A stretch of DNA of 64,000 nucleotides from the NCBI GenBank assembly GCA_905182425.1, contig CAJJBP010000011.1, positions 1 to 64,000 on the forward strand, read 5' to 3'. The notes under the pieces were generated by a model. It saw only the letters and a program-made list of their open reading frames with translations. It ran no database searches and was not told where the DNA came from. This document shows, piece after piece, positions 9,627 to 19,526 of the stretch (positions within the stretch are counted from its first letter, which is position 1; every line of letters starts with the position of its first letter). This stretch comes from an uncultured Planktomarina sp. Its GTDB lineage: Bacteria > Pseudomonadota > Alphaproteobacteria > Rhodobacterales > Rhodobacteraceae. Both the position numbers and the translations under genes were made by a program.

Positions 9627-10667
9627 ATGAACCAAACCTTTACAATGACTCGACCTGATGATTGGCATTTACACCTTAGAGATGGTGCAATGTTGAATGC
9701 AATCGCACCGGAAAGCGCCCGTGACTTTGGTCGAGCCATTATTATGCCAAACTTGCTTCCGCCCATTGTGACATCCACGCAAGCATTATCCTATAAGAAA
9801 CGCATTATGGCAGCCTTACCTGATGGATCAAACTTTAAGCCTTTAATGACGTTATATCTCAATGAAAAAACTGATAAAAACGACTTGTCGAGAGCGCATG
9901 CCTCAGGCCTAGTAATAGCGGCTAAACTTTATCCTGCAGGCGCTACAACAAACTCTGACGGCGGCGTAAAAGACTTTCACAAGTTGCAACCAATCTTGGA
10001 ACACATGGCTGAAATTGGGATGCCTATGTGTGTGCATGGTGAAGTAACAGACCTCGACGTAGACATCTTTGACCGTGAAGCCGTATTTATTGACCGTATT
10101 CTCGATCCAATGCGCTGCCGCGTACCGGATCTAAAAGTTGTTATGGAACATATAACTACTGAGGAAGGTGCGGAGTATGCAAAATCTGCCCCGGGCAAAC
10201 TTGCGGCAACTATCACAACACACCACCTAATAATCAATCGAAATCATATTCTTTCCGGCGGTTTACGGCCTCATTACTATTGCCTACCTGTTGCTAAACG
10301 CGAAACGCATCGACTTGCTCTTTTGAAGGCTGCCACGAGCGGAAGTGAGTGCTATTTTCTTGGAACAGACAGCGCCCCACATACCGATGCTCTAAAAGAA
10401 AATGCTTGCGGCTGCGCTGGGATTTTTTCTGCAACTAATACCGTTTCTTGCCTCGCTGAAATATTTGAAGCAGCTGGTGCCTTGGACCAACTTGAGAATT
10501 TTACCTCACTATCTGGGCCCAAATTCTATGGGCTTGCTCCAAATGTAGATAAAATCCATCTAACAAAAGGAGCACCTATTACTTTTCCTGAGTTTATCAA
10601 AACGCATCTTGGACCCGTCACTGTTTTTGATCCAGGCATTGATCTTCATTGGCAGGTATCCAATTAA
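9627..10667 (+). CDS. pyrC: Dihydroorotase (class II)
   Basis: Zinc amidohydrolase that closes carbamoyl-aspartate to dihydroorotate in pyrimidine synthesis. The 346-residue length fits the homodimeric class II enzyme. Zinc ligands HLH are at residues 14-16 within [10 protein letters not shown], the carboxylated lysine is K100 in [12 protein letters not shown], later ligands lie in MCVHGEV and [12 protein letters not shown], and the catalytic aspartate lies in GTDSAPH. The ATG at 9627 lacks a strong Shine-Dalgarno sequence; an alternative Met at residue 7 also lacks one. It is followed after 30 bases by pyrE, so the two are likely co-transcribed. The frame is intact. Confidence 0.96.
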   Translation: MNQTFTMTRPDDWHLHLRDGAMLNAIAPESARDFGRAIIMPNLLPPIVTSTQALSYKKRIMAALPDGSNFKPLMTLYLNEKTDKNDLSRAHASGLVIAAKLYPAGATTNSDGGVKDFHKLQPILEHMAEIGMPMCVHGEVTDLDVDIFDREAVFIDRILDPMRCRVPDLKVVMEHITTEEGAEYAKSAPGKLAATITTHHLIINRNHILSGGLRPHYYCLPVAKRETHRLALLKAATSGSECYFLGTDSAPHTDALKENACGCAGIFSATNTVSCLAEIFEAAGALDQLENFTSLSGPKFYGLAPNVDKIHLTKGAPITFPEFIKTHLGPVTVFDPGIDLHWQVSN

Positions 10668-10697
10668 CGCGTCAAAAAACAAAAAAAGGCTTTTCAC

Positions 10698-11375
10698 ATG
10701 ATTCCATCAAGTTTCCCTGAGCAATGCGAAATAGCGCGGCTTACCGCTCGAATGCTTCTGGAAATCGAAGCTGTTCACTTCAATGCAAATGATCCGTTCA
10801 TTTTGGCATCAGGGAAACCCTCGCCAACGTATATAGATTGCCGCAAGTTGATCTCCTACCCCCGGATCCGATCCACATTAATGGATTTCCTGACTGTCAC
10901 TGTGATGCGCGATGTGGGCTTTGAAGCCTTTGATAATGTAGCAGGTGGCGAGACTGCTGGCATACCGTTTGGCGCCTTGGTGGCTGAACGTATGGCTCTT
11001 CCGATGACCTATGTTCGTAAAAAGGCCAAAGGTTATGGGCGTAATGCGCGTATTGAAGGTGTTATGACCGAAGATCAGCGCGTATTGTTAGTTGAAGACT
11101 TAACTACAGATGGAGGCTCTAAAATTTCATTTGTTGACGCAATTCGTGAAACCGGAGCTCAGTGTGCGCACACAGCAGTGATTTTCTATTATGGTATTTT
11201 TCCCCAAACGAAAAAAACGCTCGATGATCACGGCGTCAAATTGCATTATCTATGCACATGGTGGGATGTCCTGGCAGAAGCACGTGAACAAGGTGTTTTT
11301 GACGAAGCCACACTGAGCGAAGTGAAGAAATTTTTAGATGCGCCTGATGCTTGGCAAACTGAACGAATGAAATAA
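10698..11375 (+). CDS. pyrE: Orotate phosphoribosyltransferase
   Basis: Transfers orotate to PRPP to make orotidine 5'-phosphate, two steps after PyrC. The 225-residue protein has the type I phosphoribosyltransferase fold: the [18 protein letters not shown] substrate segment, [17 protein letters not shown] flexible loop with the catalytic lysine and arginine, and the PRPP motif [14 protein letters not shown] at about residues 129-142. The start ATG has AAAGG about ten bases upstream. It directly follows pyrC and precedes dnaB with 237 bases in between. The frame is intact, and length and motifs match the alphaproteobacterial enzyme. Confidence 0.96.
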   Translation: MIPSSFPEQCEIARLTARMLLEIEAVHFNANDPFILASGKPSPTYIDCRKLISYPRIRSTLMDFLTVTVMRDVGFEAFDNVAGGETAGIPFGALVAERMALPMTYVRKKAKGYGRNARIEGVMTEDQRVLLVEDLTTDGGSKISFVDAIRETGAQCAHTAVIFYYGIFPQTKKTLDDHGVKLHYLCTWWDVLAEAREQGVFDEATLSEVKKFLDAPDAWQTERMK

Positions 11376-11409
11376 TTCAATTTTTTTGGGGATATGGCTA
11401 TGGATGTAT

Positions 11410-11418
11410 TGTGGATAA
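11410..11418 (-). promoter_or_regulatory. DnaA box (perfect consensus, minus orientation)
   Basis: TGTGGATAA reads TTATCCACA on the minus strand, a perfect match to the strong DnaA-box consensus TTATNCACA. It lies in the 237-base gap between pyrE and dnaB, 35 bases after the pyrE stop and about 195 bases before dnaB. A second perfect box in the opposite orientation lies 113 bases further on. Function as a DnaA binding site is inferred from sequence only. Confidence 0.55.
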
Positions 11419-11530
11419 ATCATAGTGATATCTATACGTCAGGAGGATCGTCTTTGGTTTGATCCATTTCAGGCACTAGATATTGCGTCAGCAAGGCCGC
11501 CATAAACTTCAAACCTAAAAAAACCCTAAC

Positions 11531-11539
11531 TTATCCACA
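11531..11539 (+). promoter_or_regulatory. DnaA box (perfect consensus, plus orientation)
   Basis: TTATCCACA is a perfect strong DnaA box, 74 bases before the dnaB start. A related sequence, CAATCCACA, follows four bases later and could be a weaker second contact. With the inverted box at 11410-11418 it forms a pair upstream of the replicative helicase gene, which suggests that DnaA may control dnaB transcription. Confidence 0.55.
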
Positions 11540-11612
11540 CACAATCCACAAAATTGCACCAGGTAGTCAAACCCTCAGATTTAACTTAAACAAAATCAAT
11601 CGGGGGACCAAC

Positions 11613-13109
11613 ATGAATGAGATATCAACGATGCACGCCGCAGGTATGCCAACAGAGGTATCATTTGAAGTCCCTCATTCCATCGAAGCAGAACAACAGC
11701 TCCTGGGCGCAATTCTAACTAATAATGATCTGTTTGATCGCATAGCATCGATAGTAAAACCCGAACACTTTTATGATCCAGTGCATGCCTTAATTTTTGA
11801 AACAGCAAGTGCCCGTATTTCAAAAAATAATCTTGCCAGTCCAGTGACGCTTAAGGCGTTCCTGGATGATGACCCTGGACTTGCTGAGCTTGGTGGGGGA
11901 GCTTATTTGGTCCGCCTCGCAGGTGCAGCTATTTCGTCATTCGCCGTTCGCGACTATGCTAATATGATCTATGATCTTGCAATTCGACGCGAACTAATTC
12001 TTGTAGGCAATGACATTGCCGCCAAGGCCGCTCGTGTTGACGTTGACAGCGAGCCAAAGGAGCAAATTATTGAAGCGGAACAGAAACTTTATTTGCTCGC
12101 AGAGCAGGGTCAAACTGAACAGGGCTTTCAATCATTTTTAACAGCTGTGACAGATGCGGTTAAGGTAGCAAACGCTGCTTATCAGCGTGAAGGCGGTTTA
12201 GCGGGAGTATCCACCGGCCTCATAGATTTGGATAAAAAATTAGGCGGCTTACATAAATCAGATTTACTCATTCTTGCCGGACGGCCTTCAATGGGTAAAA
12301 CCTCTCTGGCTACAAACGTGGCCTTTAATATTGCCCGCTCCTACAAAAAAGGGATCACAACATCAGGTGAAGAAGGAGCTGTTGACGGTGGTGTTGTTGG
12401 CTTTTTTAGCCTCGAAATGTCAGCAGAACAATTAGCCACCCGTATTCTGTCCGAGGTAGCTGAAATTCCCTCCAACCAAATTCGTCGCGGTGATTTCACC
12501 GAAAATGAATTTCGTCGAATTGTCGACGCTGCAAAACAACTAGAATCAGCCCCCCTATTTATCGATGACACTCCGGCCCTACCTATAAGTCAATTGGCAG
12601 CCCGCGCGCGACGCCTCAAGCGCACCCATGGTCTTGACGCGTTATTCATTGACTACCTACAGTTGGTTCGTGGCACTGGCAGGTCCGAAAACCGAGTAAA
12701 TGAGATTTCAGAAATCACAATGGGCTTAAAAGCTATTGCGAAGGAGCTCGACATTCCTGTGGTTGCACTCTCGCAGCTATCGCGACAAGTGGAAAACCGA
12801 GAAGACAAACGACCTCAGCTTTCCGACTTACGTGAATCTGGTTCCATTGAGCAAGATGCTGATGTCGTGATGTTCGTTTTTCGCGAGGAATATTATAAGG
12901 AACGTGAGAAACCTGGAGATCATGAGCTGGAAAAAATGACTATTTGGCAAGATGAGATGGAACGCCTGCATTCGAAGGCAGAGGTCGTTATTGGTAAACA
13001 ACGGCATGGCCCAATCGGTACCGTTGATTTAAGCTTTGAGGGGCAATTCACACGCTTTGGCAACCTTGTAAAACCTTGGCAACAAGCAGAAGGCGACGGT
13101 TTTAAATAA
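11613..13109 (+). CDS. dnaB: Replicative DNA helicase
   Basis: Hexameric 5'-3' helicase that unwinds DNA at the replication fork and binds primase. The 498-residue protein has the N-terminal domain (about 20-130, starting PHSIEAEQQLLGAILTN), a linker, and a RecA-type ATPase: GRPSMGKTSL (Walker A, about residue 225), FSLEMSAEQLATR, DALFIDYLQLVRG (Walker B) and ALSQLSRQVENREDKRPQLSDLRESG with the arginine finger region. GGGGGA lies eight bases upstream of ATG 11613. The C-terminal part, with VVIGKQRHGPIGTVDL, is complete. It is preceded by two DnaA boxes and followed by alr, the conserved order in Rhodobacterales. Confidence 0.97.
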   Translation: MNEISTMHAAGMPTEVSFEVPHSIEAEQQLLGAILTNNDLFDRIASIVKPEHFYDPVHALIFETASARISKNNLASPVTLKAFLDDDPGLAELGGGAYLVRLAGAAISSFAVRDYANMIYDLAIRRELILVGNDIAAKAARVDVDSEPKEQIIEAEQKLYLLAEQGQTEQGFQSFLTAVTDAVKVANAAYQREGGLAGVSTGLIDLDKKLGGLHKSDLLILAGRPSMGKTSLATNVAFNIARSYKKGITTSGEEGAVDGGVVGFFSLEMSAEQLATRILSEVAEIPSNQIRRGDFTENEFRRIVDAAKQLESAPLFIDDTPALPISQLAARARRLKRTHGLDALFIDYLQLVRGTGRSENRVNEISEITMGLKAIAKELDIPVVALSQLSRQVENREDKRPQLSDLRESGSIEQDADVVMFVFREEYYKEREKPGDHELEKMTIWQDEMERLHSKAEVVIGKQRHGPIGTVDLSFEGQFTRFGNLVKPWQQAEGDGFK

Positions 13110-13232
13110 TCAATGATTGCTGATCCATCCTAATTAAGTGATACATTACGAAACTTTAAGACCTTGGGTTTAAATGTACTAAAATATCGAATTTAATTTG
13201 AATGAAACTAAATCATCAGGACTAATTGCTTA

Positions 13233-14277
13233 ATGGGCACTGGGAATTTAACAATTAACTTAAAAGGTATTGCTAATAATTGGCGAATACTTGATACAAT
13301 TTCCGCTGATCAGGTCGAAACTGCAGCGGTCGTCAAAGCCGATGGGTATGGCCTCAATGCTGGGCGCATAGCACGTAGTTTGTATGAAGTTGGCGCAAGG
13401 GTCTTCTTTGTTGCCGCTGCCGAAGAGGCCGCCGGGGTCCGGCAATCAATTGGCGACAACGCTACAATTTGTGTTTTTTCAGGCCACATGAGTGGTGACA
13501 CAGAAATGATTCACGACTTGCATTTGATTCCAATGTTGAACTCATTTGATCAATTGACCCGCCACTTGGAGACCCTGCCCGGCCATCCATTTGGCATCCA
13601 ACTTGACACCGGAATGAACCGATTAGGAATGAAAGCTGTAGAATGGGATGCCGTACGTGATACGGTAGTAAGCCTAAAACCTTGGCTAGTAATGAGCCAC
13701 CTCGCCTGTGCAGACGAACCTGAGAACCTAATGAATCGAAGGCAATTGGAAGTCTTCAAAGATATGACAGACGGGTTTGGTTTGAGACGTTCTCTAGCCG
13801 CTACTGGTGGCATTTTGTTAGGTCCTGAATACCATTTTGACCTCACACGTCCGGGCATTGGCCTATACGGTGGTGCTCCTTTTGTGGATGCAAATCCCGT
13901 TATGCGATTGTCATTACCAGTAATTCAAATTCATGACCTCACTGCAGGTGAAACAGTGGGGTACGGCGGAAGTTGGACTGCACCAGCTCCAGCGCGCATC
14001 GCCACAATTGCAGCGGGCTATGCAGATGGTTTACTGCGCTCTATCTCAAAAACTGGACGGGTTTGGTATGATAACATTGCCTGCCCGATAGCTGGACGCG
14101 TTTCTATGGACTTGATCGGTGTTGATATTACCCACTTAGAAGAAAATCCAGAGGCCTTAGATATCTTGTCCAATTACCAAACTATCGATCAATTGGCAGA
14201 ATCCGCAAACACTATTGGTTATGAAATTATGCCGATAGATTGGCTCAAGGTACACGCGCCGTTATGTGCATCAATGA
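13233..14277 (+). CDS. alr: Alanine racemase (frameshift near C-terminus)
   Basis: PLP enzyme that makes D-alanine for peptidoglycan. K35 in VVKADGYG is the PLP lysine; [10 protein letters not shown] carries the catalytic tyrosine and [13 protein letters not shown] follows. As written, the frame runs on into the next gene and gives a 609-residue Alr-permease fusion. However, one extra base in 14230-14238 would instead give [12 protein letters not shown] and a TGA at 14275-14277. That is the normal Alr C-terminal motif, and the TGA overlaps a new ATG by the classic ATGA. So I call Alr as ending at 14277 with about 347 residues, the usual length. The fusion is almost certainly an artefact. Confidence 0.9.
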
Positions 14278-15062
14278 TTGCAGTACTGTATCAAGCATTA
14301 GCTAAATTCGGCAGCTTTATGGTAGATTTGTTGAGTGCATTGGGTGAGATTATAATGTTTGCCACACGTACCCTTTCGCATCTGACCAGACCTCCATTTT
14401 ACCCACGAGAATTCTTCCAAGCCCTATTAAACATTGGATATCTATCACTCCCTGTCGTTGGACTTACAGCTTTCTTTACTGGCGGAGCCCTTGCTTTGCA
14501 AATCTATTCTGGCGGTTCAAGGTTTAACGCACCGGAGGTTGTTCCACAGATCGTCGCCATTGGCATAGTACGCGAATTGGGACCAGTTTTAGTAGGTTTG
14601 ATGATTGCCGCGCGAGTCACCAGTTCAATCACAGCAGAACTCGCGACAATGAAAGTCACTGAACAAATAGACGCACTAGTAACCCTTTCGACTGAACCAT
14701 TTAAGTACTTAGCCCTTCCGCGTGTTATTGCTGGCATCTTGGCGGGACCAGTTTTAGTTTCAGTGGCCAATAGCATTGGAATATTTGGAGGATTTTTTGT
14801 GGCAACACAAACATTAGGCTTCAACCCAGCAAATTACATTCTCAATACTATTAGCTTTCTAACTCCACCAGATATAATATCTTCTCTTGCCAAGGGTGCC
14901 ACTTTTGGGTTCATCGCAACCCTTATGGGCTGCTATTTCGGCCTTAATTCTGGCCGCGGCGCTCAAGGAGTTGGCACGGCTACAAAATCATCAGTCCAAG
15001 CCGCAGCAGTCCTTATTCTAGCAGCAAACTTCATTTTAACTGTACTATTTTTCTCAGCATGA
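14274..15062 (+). CDS. mlaE: Lipid-asymmetry ABC transporter permease MlaE
   Basis: Integral-membrane permease of the Mla (or related MlaE/Yrb) retrograde phospholipid ABC system of the cell envelope. From the ATG at 14274 it is 262 residues, the usual MlaE length. It has a hydrophobic N-terminal helix, the [20 protein letters not shown] motif, the conserved block [20 protein letters not shown] with [17 protein letters not shown], which forms the ATPase-coupling helix, and three more membrane helices at the end. Although continuous with the alr frame in this sequence, its start overlaps the restored alr stop. Its own stop overlaps the mlaF start (ATGA at 15059-15062). Partner substrate-binding genes (mlaD) are not in the window. 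Confidence 0.92.
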   Translation: MIAVLYQALAKFGSFMVDLLSALGEIIMFATRTLSHLTRPPFYPREFFQALLNIGYLSLPVVGLTAFFTGGALALQIYSGGSRFNAPEVVPQIVAIGIVRELGPVLVGLMIAARVTSSITAELATMKVTEQIDALVTLSTEPFKYLALPRVIAGILAGPVLVSVANSIGIFGGFFVATQTLGFNPANYILNTISFLTPPDIISSLAKGATFGFIATLMGCYFGLNSGRGAQGVGTATKSSVQAAAVLILAANFILTVLFFSA

Positions 15063-15806
15063 TCAAATTTGAAAACATATCGAAGTCTTTCGGGAGCAAG
15101 CTGGTGCTACAGGGGGTAAATTTAACAGTCGAACGCGGCAGTAGCATGGTAATTATTGGAGGTTCCGGCACCGGTAAATCTGTTCTGCTAAAGACAGTTA
15201 TCGGCCTTGTGGCACCTGATAGTGGACGTATTTTTGTTGATGGACAGGATATCAGAAAGAAAGAACCCAAGCAACTTTCTAAAGCGCTTTGGCATGTTAT
15301 TTCAGGGAGGCGCCTTATTCGATTCAATGCCAGTATGGCAGAATGTTGCCTTTCGTTTGCAAAGTGGAGTGTTGAAACAGACCAATAAACACGCTCGTGA
15401 GATTGCAATTGAGAAGTTACGCCGCGTTGGCTTATCTCCTGATATTGCTGATCAATTACCTGCTGAGCTTTCTGGTGGAATGCAAAAACGTGTGGGCTTA
15501 GCCCGCGCAATTGCTGCTAATCCGGAGATTATTTTTTTTGATGAGCCCACGACTGGGTTAGACCCGATTATGGCTGGAATTATCAATGAGTTAATTCGAG
15601 AAATTGTGGTTGAAACGGGCGTAACAGCAATGACAATTACGCATGACATGAGCTCAGTCGATGCGATTGCAGACACGGTTGCGATGTTACATGACGGTAT
15701 TATTCAATGGTCCGGGCCAAAGAAAAACTTTAGAAAGTGCGGTGATCCTTTTGTTAACCAATTTATAAATGGACGTGCTAACGGCCCCATTGAAACGTTA
15801 CGTTGA
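15059..15806 (+). CDS. mlaF: Lipid-asymmetry ABC transporter ATPase MlaF (frameshifted)
   Basis: Cytoplasmic ATPase that powers MlaE. Walker A GGSGTGKS is at residues 34-41. The reading frame then shifts once between about 15268 and 15282 (one extra base, or two missing). After that the second frame continues [19 protein letters not shown] (Q-loop), the signature [14 protein letters not shown], Walker [14 protein letters not shown] and ITHDM with the switch His. Restored length is about 248 residues. The QGGALFDS motif is typical of MlaF-type ATPases. It overlaps mlaE by four bases. I regard the break as a sequencing error because all functional motifs survive. Confidence 0.92.
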
Positions 15807-15938
15807 CGCACAAGCTAGTTTGATAGCTGCTTAATTTGGAAAAACAATAATTTTTTGGAATAATTTACCATAATTCAGGCTGCTTTTTAAAAGTGCTCCG
15901 TATATGCTTCAGACTTAGAATAGATAAGGTCCCGCGCG

Positions 15939-17298
15939 ATGGCAAAAATCTCTTACACATGCAGCAGTTGCGGCGAAACTCATAATAAATGGGCCGGACA
16001 ATGTGATGGATGCCGCGCATGGAACACACTTAAGGGCCAAGCCCCATTATCAGCCGGGCCAGGCAAAACCCTTGGTAGAAAACGTGGTAATGCTATTAGG
16101 CTTGTTGATCTAGCAACAGAAGAGACCGCCCCTTCCCGCACAAAAGCTGGGGTTGCGGAACTTGACCGTGTTTTGGGGGGAGGTTTGGTTCAAGCCAGCG
16201 CTGTGCTGGTAGGTGGTGACCCAGGAATTGGAAAATCAACTCTGTTGTTGCAAGCTGCTGCTCGCTTTGCTCGTAATGGATCTAAAAGTGATCTATGTAT
16301 CGGGTGAGGAAGCAACAGCTCAGGTTCGCATGCGTGCACAACGTCTTGGATTGCAAGAAAGCCCAGTAATGCTAGCTGCAGAGACAAATCTTAGAGATAT
16401 ATTAACTACTTTGGACTTAGAAAAGCCTGATCTAGTTATTATAGATTCGATTCAGACAATGTGGGCAGATCATATTGAGTCTGCACCGGGCTCGGTTAGC
16501 CAAGTTAGGTCAACGGCGCATGAATTAACAACCTATGCTAAAAAACGCGGAGTAGCAGTAATCATGGTTGGGCACGTGACCAAAGACGGTCAAATAGCGG
16601 GGCCACGGATTATTGAGCATATGGTTGATACGGTCTTGTATTTTGAAGGTGAGCGCAATCACCAGTTTAGATTACTTCGTGCGGTTAAAAACCGTTTTGG
16701 TCCAGCAGATGAAATTGGTGTTTTCGAAATGACGGGCGGCGGCCTTGTTGAGGTTAAAAATCCATCAGCATTGTTTTTATCCGAACGAAATAATCCAACG
16801 GTAGGATCTGCTGTATTTTCCGGCATTGAGGGTTCAAGACCTATGCTTTGCGAGTTTCAGGCGTTGGTTGCACCAGCTACAGGAGGCCAACCTCGACGTA
16901 GTGTAGTAGGATGGGATGGCCAACGTCTTGCAATGATTTTGGCCGTCTTAGAATCGCGTTGTGGAGTGCCGTTCGCCGGGCTTGATGTCTATCTTAATGT
17001 GGCTGGAGGACTACGCGTGACTGAACCAGCAGCCGACCTCGCAGTAGCTGCCGCACTCATTTCAGCCCGTGAGAACACAACCTTACCACAAGACGCTGTA
17101 ATATTTGGAGAAATATCTCTTTCTGGCGCTCTACGGCCCGTATCTCTAGCAGAAAGCAGATTAAAAGAAGCACAAAAACTTGGCTTTAGTCAAGCATTAG
17201 CTCCAAGCTCAAAGAAGGTCGAGACAATCCCTGGTATTGAAACCCGCACCGTGGTAGATTTATTAGGGTTTATCGAAGAATATTTTGGATCTAATTGA
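15939..17298 (+). CDS. radA: DNA repair protein RadA/Sms (frameshifted)
   Basis: RecA-related branch-migration helicase in recombinational repair. The N-terminal zinc finger has C8, C11, C22 and C25 (CSSC...CDGC). Walker A GGDPGIGKST is at about residues 92-101. A single extra base in 16279-16288 shifts the frame just before KVIYVSGEEA, after which the rest is continuous: VIIDSIQTMW (Walker B), the RadA signature VKNRFGPADEIGVFEM, and a Lon-like C-terminal domain (LDVYLNVAGGLRVTEPAADLA). Restored length is about 453 residues, normal for RadA. AAGG lies about ten bases before ATG 15939. It is followed by cvpA. Confidence 0.94.
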
Positions 17299-17325
17299 TC
17301 TGATAACCGAGTAGGGAGGCGAGCC

Positions 17326-17881
17326 TTGGAAGGTTTCACGATAATTGATGGTGGGGTTGCGATTTTAATCGTTCTATCTGCTTTATTATCTTACTCTAGA
17401 GGCTTAGTGCGAGAGGTTATGGCCATTGTTGGCTGGGTAGCAGCGACAGTTCTAGCTTTTATATTTGCTGATGCAGCACAACCGCTTGTCCGACAAGTTC
17501 CCTACCTGGGCGATATGTTAGAAGACAGCTGCGAACTATTAATTATAGCCAGCTTCGCAGTAGTATTTGCAATTTCATTGATGGTTTTATCTCTTTTTAC
17601 GCCTTTATTTTCATCAATCGTGCAACGTTCCTTTTTGGGTGGATTAGATCAAACTATTGGGTTTTTATTTGGTGTCTTAAGGGGCATTGTTTTAGTGGCC
17701 ATAGGGTTTTTCCATATATTTCACGATAATGCCTAACCAGGATATACTTGTTCTTGAGCAATCGCGTTCTGCGGCAGTCTTTGAAAACTATGTAGAGGAT
17801 GTAAAAAATCAAAATCCAGAGGCAGCTTTGGGTTGGGTCAGACTGCAATATGACCAGCTGATTGGTGAATGTGCAAAATAG
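17326..17881 (+). CDS. cvpA: CvpA family membrane protein (frameshifted)
   Basis: Inner-membrane protein of the CvpA family, which is often co-located with purF; its exact role (colicin V production, envelope stress) is not settled. It starts with TTG at 17326 behind a strong AGGGAGG. Four hydrophobic segments are visible in the first 135 residues, with SRGLVREVMAIVGW and GGLDQTIGFLFGVLRG typical of the family. The frame stops at 17736, but deleting one C of 17712-17713 restores IMPNQDILVLEQSRSAAVF and LGWVRLQYDQLIGECAK to a TAG at 17879-17881. Restored length is 184 residues, as expected. Confidence 0.88.
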
Positions 17882-18044
17882 ACTAAGATCAATTTTGTGT
17901 ATTTTCCAACGTAAGACCAAAGCTACTAAAAATTTCATAAATCAAAGATTTTAAAAAATGCGATAAATAACTAATTGTTAAAGTGACATGGCAAGCTGGA
18001 TAGCATAAGGCGTTAACAAACCTGATGTTGAACGGAGCTTAAGC

Positions 18045-19514
18045 GTGACCCATTCCACAGACCAACTACACACTGAGCCATTTGATGATGATAAGCTTAA
18101 AGAAGAATGTGGTGTATTTGGAGTTTTAGGTACGCGAGATGCCGCTAACTTTACCGCCTTGGGCCTGCATGCCCTACAACATCGCGGACAAGAGGCCGGT
18201 GGCATTGTTGCCCATGATGCAAAACAAGGTTTTAATTCTGTGCGCCGCTTTGGATATGTAAGAGATAATTTCACAAGCGCAAAAGTAATGGAGCAATTGC
18301 CCGGAGATCTAGCAATAGGGCACGTTAGATATTCAACTTCTGGATCAAAAGGCAATACAGCCATTCGGGATGTGCAGCCTTTTTTTGGTGAATTTTCGAT
18401 GGGTGGTGCTGCAATTGCGCATAACGGTAACATTACAAATGCGGATGAATTACGAAAAGAGCTTATTGAGCGTGGTTCAATTTTTCAGTCGTCGTCTGAC
18501 AGTGAATGTATCATCCACTTGATGGCCCGATCCTTGCAGCGCAATATCCCGCAGCGAATGGAGGACGCGTTGCGCCGCGTGGAAGGTGCTTTCTCTATTG
18601 TTGCTATGACAGACTCAAAACTTATTGGTGTCCGTGATCCGTTGGGAGTGCGACCGTTAGTATTAGGCAAAGTCAGCGACGGTTGGGCTTTAAGCTCTGA
18701 GACTTGCGCCCTTGATATAATAGGCGCGGATTTTGTTCGTGAAATACATCCTGGCGAAATGGTAGTAATAACCCATGATGGTTTGGAGAGCAGCTATCCT
18801 TTCCGCCCTGCCCACCCTCGGTTTTGTATCTTCGAACACGTATATTTTAGTCGTCCGGACAGTATCCTAGGGGGACGTAGTGTATACGAGACCCGCGAAG
18901 CAATCGGCCGTGAGTTGGCAAAGGAAGCTCCAGTTTCAGCCGATTTGGTTTGCCCAGTCCCTGATAGCGGCACACCTGCAGCAATTGGATATAGCCTACA
19001 ATCCGGAATTCCATATGGAATGGGAATTATTCGTAATCAATATATGGGGCGCACATTCATTGAACCTAGTGAGCAAATTCGGAATATGGGCGTACGTTTA
19101 AAACTGAATGTTAACCGAGCATTAATCCGTGGAAAACGGGTAATATTGGTGGACGATAGCGTTGTGCGAGGCACAACAAGCCGTAAAATTAAAGAAATGA
19201 TCTTGGATGCAGGTGCTGCTGAAGTTCATTTCAGGATTGCCAGCCCTCCAACGGCCTGGCCCTGCTTTTATGGTGTTGATACACCGCAGCGGGAAAAGTT
19301 GCTGGCGGCAACTATGAGCGAAGAAGAAATGCAACATCATCTCTGTGTAGATAGTTTGAAGTTCATTACCCTAGATGGTTTATACCGTGCGGTCAGTGGT
19401 ACGAACCGCGACAATAAACAACCTCAATATTGTGACGCATGTTTTAGTGGCGATTATCCAGTTTTACCGTCCGATCAGATAAACAAGGGCTTTCAGATGA
19501 GGACGGCTGATTAG
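18045..19514 (+). CDS. purF: Amidophosphoribosyltransferase
   Basis: First committed enzyme of purine synthesis: uses glutamine to aminate PRPP. The GTG start at 18045 has GGAG eight bases upstream. A 21-residue propeptide precedes the catalytic C22 in EECGVFGVLG. The class II glutaminase domain shows HALQHRGQEAGG, IGHVRYSTSG and a HNGNITNADELR loop. The phosphoribosyltransferase domain contains VCPVPDSGTPAAIGY and the PRPP motif VILVDDSVVRGTTS. Length (489) is normal and the frame is intact. It follows radA-cvpA on the same strand and converges with the P450 gene after 12 bases. Confidence 0.97.
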   Translation: MTHSTDQLHTEPFDDDKLKEECGVFGVLGTRDAANFTALGLHALQHRGQEAGGIVAHDAKQGFNSVRRFGYVRDNFTSAKVMEQLPGDLAIGHVRYSTSGSKGNTAIRDVQPFFGEFSMGGAAIAHNGNITNADELRKELIERGSIFQSSSDSECIIHLMARSLQRNIPQRMEDALRRVEGAFSIVAMTDSKLIGVRDPLGVRPLVLGKVSDGWALSSETCALDIIGADFVREIHPGEMVVITHDGLESSYPFRPAHPRFCIFEHVYFSRPDSILGGRSVYETREAIGRELAKEAPVSADLVCPVPDSGTPAAIGYSLQSGIPYGMGIIRNQYMGRTFIEPSEQIRNMGVRLKLNVNRALIRGKRVILVDDSVVRGTTSRKIKEMILDAGAAEVHFRIASPPTAWPCFYGVDTPQREKLLAATMSEEEMQHHLCVDSLKFITLDGLYRAVSGTNRDNKQPQYCDACFSGDYPVLPSDQINKGFQMRTAD

Positions 19515-19526
19515 TCAATGTGTTCA

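Noticed and set aside
11432-11503. 23-residue minus-strand ORF (MAALLTQYLVPEMDQ...) between pyrE and dnaB
   Set aside because: Too short, weak SD, and it lies between the two DnaA boxes; I cannot tell it from chance, though it might be a remnant of a longer gene.
13233-15062. Single 609-residue alanine racemase-permease fusion protein
   Set aside because: The natural Alr C-terminus and an ATGA stop/start border appear in the next frame, so the fusion follows from one extra base.
17650-17740. Programmed frameshifting in cvpA, prfC or other split genes
   Set aside because: No slippery heptamer with stem-loop is evident, and the breaks occur in many unrelated genes at varied places, so error is simpler.
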